Positions 1-12,500 of a DNA stretch of 64,000 nt are shown here, one piece after another. The notes under the pieces are model-generated. The model saw only the letters and a program-made list of their open reading frames with translations. It was not told the DNA's origin and searched no databases. The position numbers and the translations under genes were made by a program. Positions within the stretch are counted from its first letter, which is position 1; every line of letters begins with the position of its first letter. Location of the stretch: contig NC_088295.1 in assembly GCF_032854445.1 (NCBI RefSeq), positions 69,223,058 through 69,287,057 of the forward strand, read 5' to 3'. The DNA is from Liolophura sinensis. Its lineage: Eukaryota; Mollusca; Polyplacophora; Chitonida; Chitonidae.

Positions 1-94
1 AAAACTCACAAAAGATAACAATGCCTTTAAGATCTGCATATGTCAGGTAGGTAATAAAGATGAATATGATGTCTCAAAATGCACAATCACTTAC

Positions 95-3000
95 TCCACT
101 TTTTCCTCCTGTTCAGCAAACTCTTCTTCGTTGAAGCCAAACTGGTCTATGAAGTTACTGGTCATCTGTTGCAGCTGATAATCAGAGAAGGCCTGATGAA
201 TAAATGCCAAACAACACTAATCACAACAATATGCAGTTTGGGTCGCTAAACAAAAACCAAGAGGCCTTCATCTGCAATCACAGTACTAATGCCAAAAGGA
301 ACACTTCTTCAAACCTAGTTTCCAGAATATGCATGTTCATGGCTGGAGTGTTTAAGACCCAACGACATATCAGCTGACGAGCACGGGCCAAGCACTAGAC
401 TATGCGGAAACAGACGGAAACATGGCAGCGACATATGGAAACTGATTTCACCTTGAGCTATTCATGCACAACATATATGTTGCTTTCTAAGCAACTTAAA
501 ACTCTCACATTATAAAACCACATTATTTGGAGCAAAATATAGCTCTTTAATTGGCTGTTTCAGTATTTGTTTCTAGGAAGTAAGGCAGCCATGCATTAAG
601 TTGATAAAAAAAAAAAGAGAGATCTTTTTAAGTGTGGCATTGCTTTAATACTTATGTGCAATCTAGAAGAAAAAAGTAAAATTACAGAGCGAAAATGTTG
701 AATATAACCAGGCAAAGTACATTAACATTTAACCAACACTGAAAAGCTGTTAAAAAAAACAGCAGGCATGGAGCACAGGTAATAATCTACTCAGATCATG
801 CTAAAAGAATCAGGTGAAGTCTTACCTGTTGCATGGCTGTGTCCTGAGGGAAGGGAATGTCACGGAAGTCAGCATCGTCATCCTCACTACTTGAGGGAAT
901 GGTGTGATTTGGAACCTAACAATAGCCAGTATAGAATGGTACAGGCTGATGCACTAATTCTTATTACATACATGGAAATTAAACAAAACTATCAATAACC
1001 AACAACAGATACAACAAACCATTTACAACTATTTCTTTCATATGTTTCTTGCATGATTTGATTTATTTATTCAGTGCAGTTTTATGCTGTACTAAAGAAT
1101 ATTTCACTTATACTACAATGGCCAGCATTATGAGAGGAAACTGGGGAAACATACAACAATCTGCAAGTAACTGGCACACCTTACCCTTGTGCAAGTTTCT
1201 TGCATGATAAATTCTAACAAACGTTAGAGATTTAATAATGGTACAGCGACCATTTGACAGCAAAATATACTATCTATTTATAATTTGAACCAGACATAAA
1301 ACAACATACATGTTACTCAGACATCAATATTAGACCACTGTAATAAAAAATATATGTAAATCTGAAGTTCTACCAAAAATACAAAGACATTGGAAATCTT
1401 CAAGCCCTCAAAAAGCTTACCAATTCTACAGTGTTCTTTTTATTCATTTCAGTTAAAGCACTCGCAACAAAGGATTCCCACTGTTGTCTTGACTCTTCGG
1501 GTACGCCTGTAAGCAAAAAGGTATGTTCTGGCTTATGTAAGTCATATATTGAATTCCGGCTTATAGATAGTAACAGGTGTTCTATCATAATCTTAAGTCA
1601 AAGTTAGAACTACTGCTTACAGTAAGATGCAACCTTATGGCTTTATGGTAACAAATCTACTGAATGCCACTAAAGGAATGTATATATGTATGTAAGGTTT
1701 TACATCCTGCTTAACACATTTAATATAACACCCCACCCAGTCGTCACATTACACTGACTCCAGGAAGCCAGCTCTGTTTCCTTGCTCTAACTTTTCAGTA
1801 CTGAGCACCAAGCATCATTTGGTTTTTTTCAGTCTTTAGTGTAACCAAACCCAAGTTTGATCCCAGCTCTCCTGGGGTAGAAGCTCTAACCATTATGCCA
1901 CCATCGTTGTCACTAACTGTAAGACAACTTGAAACAAATGAACTCAACTTGAAAATGGCACAACACCAACCTTCATAGCTTTCTTTTAAAAGTGTTGCAT
2001 TTTCCCCTTTTTCCAAGCAGCATAGGACATCGTTTGCAATACATGTTAAATGCCCCATGTAGCCCTGGCGATGTCCCCCATTCTTCGTTCTAATAAACAA
2101 AAATATTGGAAAAAAAATTAACATGCAGAAAACATATACAAACTGCAACAAGATGCCAAATGTCAACTAAAACTTGCAAACATTTTCTGAACACTGTTCC
2201 CTCTGATTTTAATTTCAAGCTTTCATTAAATTTTTATACAGATCAGTTAGTGAGATTGATGTGCATTTAGGAGAGTACAACAATGATTTTGAGCTCAACA
2301 TACATGGCTTAATCAACCAATCTATATTTGAACTGATGAAAAAGACAAGACCATGAAATAGCAAATCAGCTCCAAAAGCAAAGCATAAGTAGAAATTCAA
2401 CGTGATAAAAAAGACTGACAAATTAATTAAGTTAATTATAACTTACTGGACTTCATCATTTTGTTCCCACCCATCTACGATTCTTTGCAATAATGTACAG
2501 TCAGTTAAAAGCTGTTGAGTAAAAAGAAATACAAAGACAAAAGAAAACTGCATAAATGTGCATTACAAAACATACTACACAATAGCATATCACCTTGTTT
2601 AAAGGAGAAGAAAATTTAAATATCAAACAAATACCACTGAAAAGAGTATGCATTTCCTCGCAGGTGCATGCACGCAGAAATTCTAATATGTACCTCACGT
2701 TGATAAATTATAAATAAAGTCAGCGCCAAAATCTGCTGTGGGTGACTCCATTTTTCCTAAGAACTAGTCCTGAAGTCTTCTGTGTTAGGAGGAGAACTGT
2801 TGTCTGAAACTGCCAAAGTGCAGTTCGTACATTTCTGGTAGAACTCTTCTTCCCACAAGGTAGCGAACACTACAGTTCATTTTCCACTTGACGATCGGGA
2901 AGCCCGAATGTTGGATGTAGGTTCTGAGTTTACACGAACAAGCCGGCAGTTTCAATGTCTCTCATTGGCTGAGAGGCAACACACACCCAGCATAAATTAC

Positions 3001-3483
3001 AGGGTGTTAAACATGGAGGATGCGATGGACTCAGCGATTTATGCCATCTTTGCCATTTTCAGGCTTTACGTGTATGGTGAGGAAAAATCGCAAAATTATG
3101 CAGCAGGCACCACCAGATAGAACTAAACGTGCTCTTTTCAGCCTACAGTGTCATGTTTTTAAGTTTTCTTCTCCTTTAATTCTACTAATATCTTAAAACA
3201 GAAAATGCTTTTCTTTTGCCTGAATTACATCCTCACTTGGTAAAAATTCACATGAAAACTTGTTCAGCAGATTCACTGAACGTTCCTTTTCCTTTGACGA
3301 AAACCTCAAATCTTACCAGCATCAGTTCTCTTTGAAATGACTCCTTGAGGTTAATAACCAATTTAAAGTATCTGCGACACAGACACATTGAAAGTATTTA
3401 GCCTTGCCTACATAAAAGTACAGGTATGCTTTATCTTAAACAATATGGAATGTATAGTATTTATCTTACACCAGCCATGTAAA

Positions 3484-3534
<51 letters not shown>

Positions 3535-6500
3535 TCAATGACAGTCATCTTCAAATATCATATGAAGTGGCTTTGATAATAAACAGAGGAGGGCACCATA
3601 GCTACTAATTTGGAGTATACATGTAGTTTGTGTAGTTTCAGTGGAATAATGCCCAGCAAGAACCGGAAAGTCTTCATCCAGACTGAATATGACATTCCCT
3701 GGTTCCTACTTAACAGTCAGATTTCTCTACAAATCAGTTGATCTTTTAATGTTAGAAGCAATCGAAACACCTCTTATCAATCAGATGTTGGGGTAGATTC
3801 TCCAAGGGAGGTTAACCAAAAGAGGGTAGACTAGAGTATTAAGACAGGATGTACATGTATGATAAGACAACTGCAAACTGGTGACGTACCTGTGAAAGGA
3901 GAGGATTCTCTGTCCTGCCCTCCACTTGAGCTGGAGGATTAGTGAGTATTGTGTTCACACACTGCTCCACTTGTGTGTGTAAAAAGTTATTCCATATGTA
4001 TTTAAAAAAGAGATCCTGAAAAAGTAACAGGGTAAGCTACTTCATTTCGTGTATATGAGATTACACGTGCTTTCAAATGTGTCCGTTGTAGAAAAAACAC
4101 ATAAAAAACATGAAAGCCACATATACATGTAGGAAGTAGATGCAATGTGTAGATCTCTAATATACAAAAAGAACAAAAGTCGAGCAAGACTTTCTCAGAG
4201 ACGAGATTGAAGGAACAATGTTATAATGTCAGCTTTCCATTACAATTAAAAACCTTATAATTACTATATTTCAGTTGAAGTTGAGCATTTTTCTATCAAC
4301 GTATTATGCTTGAATCTGATTTATTCATCTCCCTTTATTAATAGAAGGCCACTTAAAAGATTTTGTGAAGTTTAATTAACTGCTAATCAGATAAACTTAA
4401 ATGTTGGCATCAAAAGTATCATTTTAAAAACTCAGGTATCAAACTTTAGGCAAAATACAGTAAATATCAAATGTATCGGAAAACCAAAATAACTCATACC
4501 AATAATACTCGAATGGTCCCCAGACTCGACAACTCCTGGTTGATACTGTGTGTATTTGTAGAAACTAGAGTTGTTAAAAGACGAACTATCTGTAATCTTG
4601 TGTTTCCTAAAGGAGGATCCATTACTCCCACTGTTGTAGGCATTCGGCTATACTTTTGCTGAAACCAAAAAAAACACCCACATTGTACATGCTGTCATAA
4701 TCATCAACTAGATTGTCAGTAGAATGGGTAAATTAAATTTGTTAAAATTTGTTAATTGCTTGCCAACAGAACACTTTTAACTTTTAGTTGTCATTCTGTT
4801 AAATCATAGTGATGTCTTCTTGTGACAAGATGTCACAATACCATCCGTATTAATACTAACGTTTCACTTCCGATGGCATCAGCCATAATACTTACAATTC
4901 TGACATGATCACCACCACATCAACCCAGCCATGATACACTGATAGCATCAAGCCACTGCGCCATTACTATGGCACAGAGGAAGTGTGCAATGTGTGTAAA
5001 ATGTGTAATCGTTGCTTAGAAAATCTGGCTGGTTAATTTATAGCGGCAGTATTTTTAAATGAACTATGATGCCAGGCTATCATCAGACAATGTACGAACA
5101 AATATTTGACCTATCCTGTTATGCTGTGTGCTTGTAGCTGCTGTCTTATATTAATCTTTATTATCAGATTTACCTGAAAAGCACTCGTATTTGCAATCCT
5201 AAGTTTAAAAGGGGAAGGGACTATGGAGGAGGAGGATTATAGACAATGGACACTGCATTGTAGGTGGTTTGTGGCTGTTAACCCAACAATGCACTGTTTG
5301 TTATTTCCGAGTGGTTTTAGATGATCAGTATAGTTGGCATGCGTCAACTGGCCCTCTAAGTGTTTGAACATAAGAATCTTGTGGACGTGTATACAAATTC
5401 TTGTTGAAAATGTAAAATTCAGAAATATGGGGCTGCATTCAAAGCAACTTAAGGATTCCAGTTTCCACTTAATAGCACGGCAAAAGGTCACCCAGCAGAC
5501 TAATTCGCTCCCGTGACAGTCCCTTGGAGAGATTTCCATGTGAGGCAAGAGGTCAATCCTCCATCATATCACTACAGTTTCAATTTAAGTTTTCATTGGT
5601 GATGTCTGGCACACAGCTGTGCCATCACGATGCATAATAACTGTAAAGGTCAGTAAAATATGGTATATTCAAACGTTAGACATTTGCAGACATATCAGAC
5701 AGAAGTATGCCTGGAACCTTTGGTAAAGAGACAGACCCAGTAAACACTCTTCTGTCTAGGAGAACTGGAAATGTTACTTACCTTTGGTGGATCCAGTAAA
5801 ATGTTGTGGAAGTCTTTCAACCTTGGTTTGATAGCTTGTAATACATTAGTGACTCCTTGCGCCAGACGCTCAGCATCTAAAGCAGTTATCTGATCAAGTC
5901 CACTGTCCAGCCTGTAATTAAGAAAATACTTAATAGAAGATTGATAATCACATCCTCTTTGCTGTTGTCACAGCCACACTTGTAATTTCAGACAAGAAAC
6001 ATCTAAAATTATCAAACAAAATAATAATAATCAATCTCCATAACAAAGCATTAATAGAGAACAAAGACAAGAAGAATACAATACAGCTTACATTTCAGTT
6101 TCTTACTAATTTTAATCAGCCTGATGCATTCAGTGAAACTTACAAAAAACAGCAGCATACATCAGGGGTCAAAATGTTTGTGTGTTGACCTCAACAAAAA
6201 TTGAGGTCTTGCAACATGAGATAAAGGTGTGAAATGTGTTATATTCTACTTATACTATTGTACATTAACTCTGAAGTGAAATGAAATACGACAATCATTT
6301 ATGTGTCTGAAATTATGTGATGACCTGGCTTCGATTTGATTTTTTTTTTTCAAATTTATTTTGATCCCTTAAAAACGAGCAAACGACCAACCATTTTGAC
6401 ATCTGTATTTTGGGGGATTTCTTCATTAAAAGTGATGAAATTTCAAATACCAAGATGGACCATGATAACATATCATCAAGAAAATTAACAATGCTGCACT

Positions 6501-9500
6501 AAATGAAGTCTGAAAAACCTGGGTCTTGATAGAGCAGTTTACTCACCCTTGTTTTCTGAATTCCAACAATGTCTGTACAACAGACAGCCCACTAACAATA
6601 CAGGACTCATCCTTCTCTCCATCCAACATATTACTTAACAACTTTGATACCATTTCTTCTCTGAAAAAGAAAAAACAGGACATTCATTGCATGAGACAAA
6701 TGAGATCAGGGATTCATAGAAGTCATTTTTCCATTGACCGGGTGAATCAACTGAAATTTGTTTTTTTTAGTTTATTTTAACTGACCGTTTGAGATACTAC
6801 TACTATTAAATATTTTTGTACATTACTATACTTCAGTGAATAAAGTAATTATCACTGCCTGCCTACATATGAACCCAAGATGACATTCTAGCTGATACTG
6901 CAAACTGATAATCGGCATACATTGCAGTTATTATTACATGTATATCAGCACACTAGTCCACTGAAGTCTGAAAGCCTACCGAGAAAGCTTACAACATAGC
7001 GCCTCAGCCTAGATTGACTGAAACTCACAACATGAGCGATTGGTCTTGGCCTCACTTTTAAAAAATATTCAATAGTCATGAATCAAGAAAGAATGGTCAT
7101 GCAGGCCTTTATTTTCGTAATTCTTTACCAGAATCTACATGGATTCCTATAGGTTTGTTTTGCGGGAATCCAAAAGAGTCTAGGTCAAATCTTACACCAG
7201 AAAGCATGCAGTTACTCCAAGTTTTTATATGTGGTATATAAAATCAAACAGTTTTTGGGACTCTGGGTGACATAAATATCATTTTACAGCAGTACAAATA
7301 AGCCCCACAACTGTGAGGGCCAGCAGGGCCAGTTGACAAAAAGTCGTTCCGATTCCCATTTGCTTCTGGCGTTTCATCGCTGCTTAATAACCCAAAAAAT
7401 ATGTTTCAAAAAATGTCTTCACGAATCCTATTTCATTGCTATCTTCTCATTAGTTTTGACTATTTTCGGTTTCAATCATCCTCTGTAGCTGGTCAGAACT
7501 GATACCACTGTTGAAGCTAACAAACGGTCGTTGTGTTGTTGTACACAGGTGGCATTTCCCACAATTTGTTAAAAGCTCACTCATTGGTCCACAGGAGAGA
7601 CACAGCTATTGGGATAGCCTGTGTCATAGCAACATTCACTAAAAAACCAACACGTGTTGACTACTTTTCTGTCACTTTTATCAGCATGCTGAAGAATGAT
7701 CGAACTAAAGAAGAATAAACTTCTACTATGTTTAACCACCACGCCCTAATGCACCAGAGTATGTGAACACATCTAAAGCCCTCATTTTCCCTCGCTGCTG
7801 TTAAAATTTAGCTTGGCACACCAGACTTTCTTATCCTAATTCGCCAGCACGTTAATGATTTCACTCCTGCTGTATCGCATTATTTGTCAGTGAGCATATA
7901 CTAAAGAATTTCCTTGCAATGTAGGATAAAATCAGTTAGGTAATTTTGCAGTTTATTTTGATCTCTGTTCGTTAGTATATAGGTTCTACTATTTATATGT
8001 TTGGAGAGTTATCATGGCGAACAACAACAACTCCCAGTCGAAAAAACGTGTAAAAAAAGTCAAACAAAACACGCATTATGGTGATGTTTACGGCAGTACA
8101 TCCATTGATTGAGCAAAGGCATAGTTCTGAATTCCAAATTCAAGAACAATTGGTCATTTTGAAAATTATTTTTGTGACTTTCTTACAAGAATTCATGCAG
8201 ATTCCCGAAAAATTTGGTTTACAGAGTGAGTCATGGTGAAAATAGGATTCCCACTGAAATTGAATCCCTGATTAATGGTTTAGGGCATATGTGGTTGTTG
8301 CTCTCAGTCAGTAAAAGGACATGTCAAAAATGATTTGAAGGAAAAAAAAAACATTACAGAAAATCAAAAATCATGTAAAACCTCCCTAAGCTGAATAGTG
8401 CGCCAGATGAGTGCTCTGTAAATTATCTAAATTCTCTTGAAATATTATACTTACTTGTCAAAATAAACAAAGATTTCAATCAACAAAAGCAGTTCAAAAC
8501 AAAATCTGATTTGACTTATTGACAGGGTACTAATCACATGAAATTTACCATGAAAATCAGCCACCAGAAAGGAGAAAATTAAGAGATTCACAAATAGAGA
8601 TTACCCCATGGAGTATTGACAATAATGATATTTAAATATAGAGGTTACATATTTAGAGCAATAAAATACATTGCTGCTCTCTGTATCAATGAATTGCCAC
8701 TGTTTCCATGACATATACGGTTGGATCTCAACAGCCTGAAAAGTCCTGTCTGGCACACAACTCTATGTTACATGAACTAAGAACAAGCTTTTATAGCGAA
8801 TCAATGCCGCTGGTAAATGTTCATAACTGGCAAAGAAGGTTTTACTTTCGCTGCTAATTAAGCCATTTATAAAACTTTGACTCACAAAAACAAAACCTGG
8901 GGACAAACTGTATGCTTGCCTTGAAAGCAGCTGAAGATAATAGCGCCACCTGACGTCAGGGGGAGGAAACGAGTCAGACCGCGTGCGCTGACATGCAGTC
9001 ACTCGCGCTCCGTTAATGTCAAAAACAGAACAATTGGAAGCCAAAGTAGATTAAATTATTCGTAAGAGCTGATTTGGCAGAGACCAAAGAAGCTTAACCT
9101 GTGTCATATTTGATTTCATACGCCCCTCTGCTTCTAAAAATTGTCTTCTTAAATCTAATCAACCCAGAGGGTCGTGAAAATTTCTGTCAAAGGGAGATAA
9201 CTGGCAACGCAAACAGGTTGCTTCGCAGATCTTTGGATATGTTCAAACTGAGTTCATGCAAAATTTTGAACATTACTTCAACCTCAAACTGAATAAATAT
9301 AACCTATTATTGAGTTTTTGACCGAATACTGGCTCCTCCAGATGACTTCTGTGAGCCCCTGCAGATACCTCTAAAGTTTTTACGCATCAATGTTACCAAT
9401 GTTCTTACACAGCTGTAATATTATAGACAATACACGAATGCATGAAAAAGTTTTCATCTTGGATGTGCCTGAATTAAAAATACTGACACAGTGGAACCAC

Positions 9501-12500
9501 AAACACACTGTCAGATCAACACTCACGATTCTATTGCTGCTAACAATGGGTCAGCATCTGCCCTTTCTTGTAACTGTGACATGAGATCACGACTTAACTT
9601 GATTATGTCACACAGGGACTGAGATGCATTGTAGTGTACCTAAAAAATAAAAGTAAAATAGCAAATATGAGTTGTGTTATACTGCACAGAAATAAACAAT
9701 AAGATTGCTGTTGCCAAGTCAAACATTTTTATAGATGTATCTGCATTTTTATATGAAGAAACACATGTTCTGCTGTTTATCTCTAAAATTAAAACCATAC
9801 ATGCATTCAACTGTATTGATTTTTTTTTTTTTTTTTTTTTTTCGATTGGTGTTTTACGCCGTACTCAAGAATATTTCACTTATACGACGGCGGCCAGCAT
9901 TATGGTGGGTGGAAACCGGGCAGAGCCTGGGGGAAACGACCATCCGCAGGTTGCTAGCAGACCTTCCCACTTACGGCCGGAGAGGAAGCCAGCATGAGCT
10001 GCACTTGAACTCACAGCGACCGCATTGGTGAGAGGCTCCTGGGTCATTACGCTGCGCTAGCGCGCTAACCGACTGAGCCACGGAGGCCCCTCAACTGTAC
10101 TGAACTATATTTTTTAGTCTTTATACTAGGTTTTATAAAGCAAATACTGAATGCTGTAAATAGTGCCACCCTTCAAATATATAATATAAACAATGTTTAC
10201 CTCTTCATCTTCCGATGGAATTATTCGTGCAACTAATTTGTCAACAATATTCTGCTCATTCAACCACTACAATACAAAAAAGTGGTATTAATAAATCAAA
10301 AGACATGGGAATAAAACTCACATGAATGGAACATTTTGGCTACATGAAAACTGTATAATTAAAAATGTTGGGTGTTTAATATACTTATTCATATTATTTC
10401 AGCGGGTTGGTCTCAATGCCATATATATATTCACTGTGCTGCCTTGCTGGAACAACCTTATGTCAAACCTACCCTACACTACATCTGAGCCCACTTATAC
10501 CAAGCCTTCTTAACGTTACGAGCACGTAACTACCATGGCAACCAGCAATGTAGGCATTGTGTCGCCATGGCTGTTATGTACTTGTAACGTTAAGTGGGCT
10601 TAGTACAAGTGGGCCATGAAACACAGTATTCTCAAACCAGTCAGCCACTACTTGGCCTAATCTCTTATGCTGACTATTAAATATACCAAGTTGGGGAAGT
10701 ACATTTATCAAGAGTATTCTCTGACAACAGCTGATTTTGGTTTGAAACTGGGGCTAGCTTCTGTCCCTTATCTGATCAAGACTGTCACTCACAATGCCAG
10801 ATGAAGTTTAGTTAAATACAAAAGTTAAAGCTCCAGTCTTCCAAATGAGACTGTTGTGCTTACATATCTTACTCAAAACAATAGTGTTCTTACATAGACA
10901 GGCACTTTTTCATCACTTAGTTTAATTTTAGCATGTGAGTAGCCCCAGGTGGCTACATCAACTCCTCTCTTTATACTGGGCTGATAGGCATCGTAGCCAC
11001 AGATTATACTTGGGATGTTGTGTATGCGGGCAAGCTGAGAGGAAAGAGCCAAAGTTGACACCAGTTTTGGACAGCAGCCATTGTTTGGAAACGGCTTATC
11101 GGACATGGCGTGAATCGGTATGCGATATACCGTTGGCTGCCCCCATGGCTACGATACCCGTCAGCTCAGTATAAAGAGACGAAATGAAGTAGCCACTTGG
11201 GGATAGCTTGCAAGATAAGGCAGGGTTCAAGACAAACTAAGTGAAGAAAATGAATGTTTCATCTGATACAACCACTGATTAACAGTCAATTTATTCACTG
11301 GATCAGACTTACAACTGTAGTCATGATAGAGGGTGGAGGACACAATGGAGTTCTCTGACCCTCTAAAAAGGAGAGCAAATCTTGTAACTCATAAACTAGC
11401 AGACCTTCCCACTTACGGCCGGAGAGAAAGCCAGCATGAGCTGGACTTGAACTCACAGCAACCGCATTGGTCAGAGGCTCCTGGGTCATTATGCTGCGCT
11501 AGTGCGCTAACCAACTGAGCCACGGAGGCCCCCAGGAGATGCAAAATTTGCTTCCTAAACTTAAAGGGCCAGAGAACTTCATTAACCGTAAATACCCTGT
11601 CCCCAACACCCTAAATACCTTGTACCCAACAATGCTGCCCATAAATGATGCACGTCAAGTTGGTGGGACGAGTAAGATTTAAGATTTTAACATCACCAAA
11701 ATCAAGCTGTTTATCAAAGTGGTCAATCACTTGCATTCTTATTTAATGACTTACATTAATCATAGCTGTTCTCACTTCAGGAGAATCTATACATGTGATC
11801 AGACGAAGGAGGAGGTCCATTATAGCTGATGTTCCCAGGTGATACATTAAAGTACGCACAAAGTCATCCTTGGCCTTCAGGTAGTCAAAAATCTAAAAAT
11901 ACACACAGAAAACAAATGTATTCAAATCACAACAGTGATAACCAAGATAAATATCCTGAAGCCCATTCTCAAACTGATACACTAATTGTAGAGGCAACGG
12001 AGGCCTACAGATCTATAACACAATTGGATAGAATTGATTATTTATTATTATATGCTTGGTATTTTACCCTGTACCACAGAATATTTCACTTATATAGCAG
12101 CTGCCTGAATTATGGTGCGGTGAACTGGGAAAAGCCCAGGGGAAACCCAGAAGCATTCGCAGGTTGCCAGAAGACTTTCCCACATACAACAGGATAGAGC
12201 TGAATAATATTCTTCCCTTGGTTGTTTTTCTTTTTTCTTTTGGCTACAATGTTCTGTTGTAGGCGTACTAATTGTATCAACACTTTTGTTTTGCAATACT
12301 GTCTGATCACCAATAATAATTCATTTCTTGAAAAAGATTCAAAAGATCTGAAGAGTTGTTAATACATGATATACAACAACACATATGTGCCATCACCTAT
12401 CAGAATTAATTAACGAACAAAACCTAACAAATTAATAAACTCTTTCCAACTGCTGATCGTGTGGATGAGCAGTGAAGAGAGTTGAGTAAGGTGTTAGTTC

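Noticed and set aside
4861..5560. 103-residue minus ORF in a PPP6R intron
   Set aside because: No similarity or splice context; the overlapping plus ORF is equally open, as expected by chance.
9985..10090. A tRNA gene on the minus strand
   Set aside because: Box A and B-like motifs are present but spacing, continuation into a conserved SINE body and multiple copies show a SINE head, not a tRNA gene.
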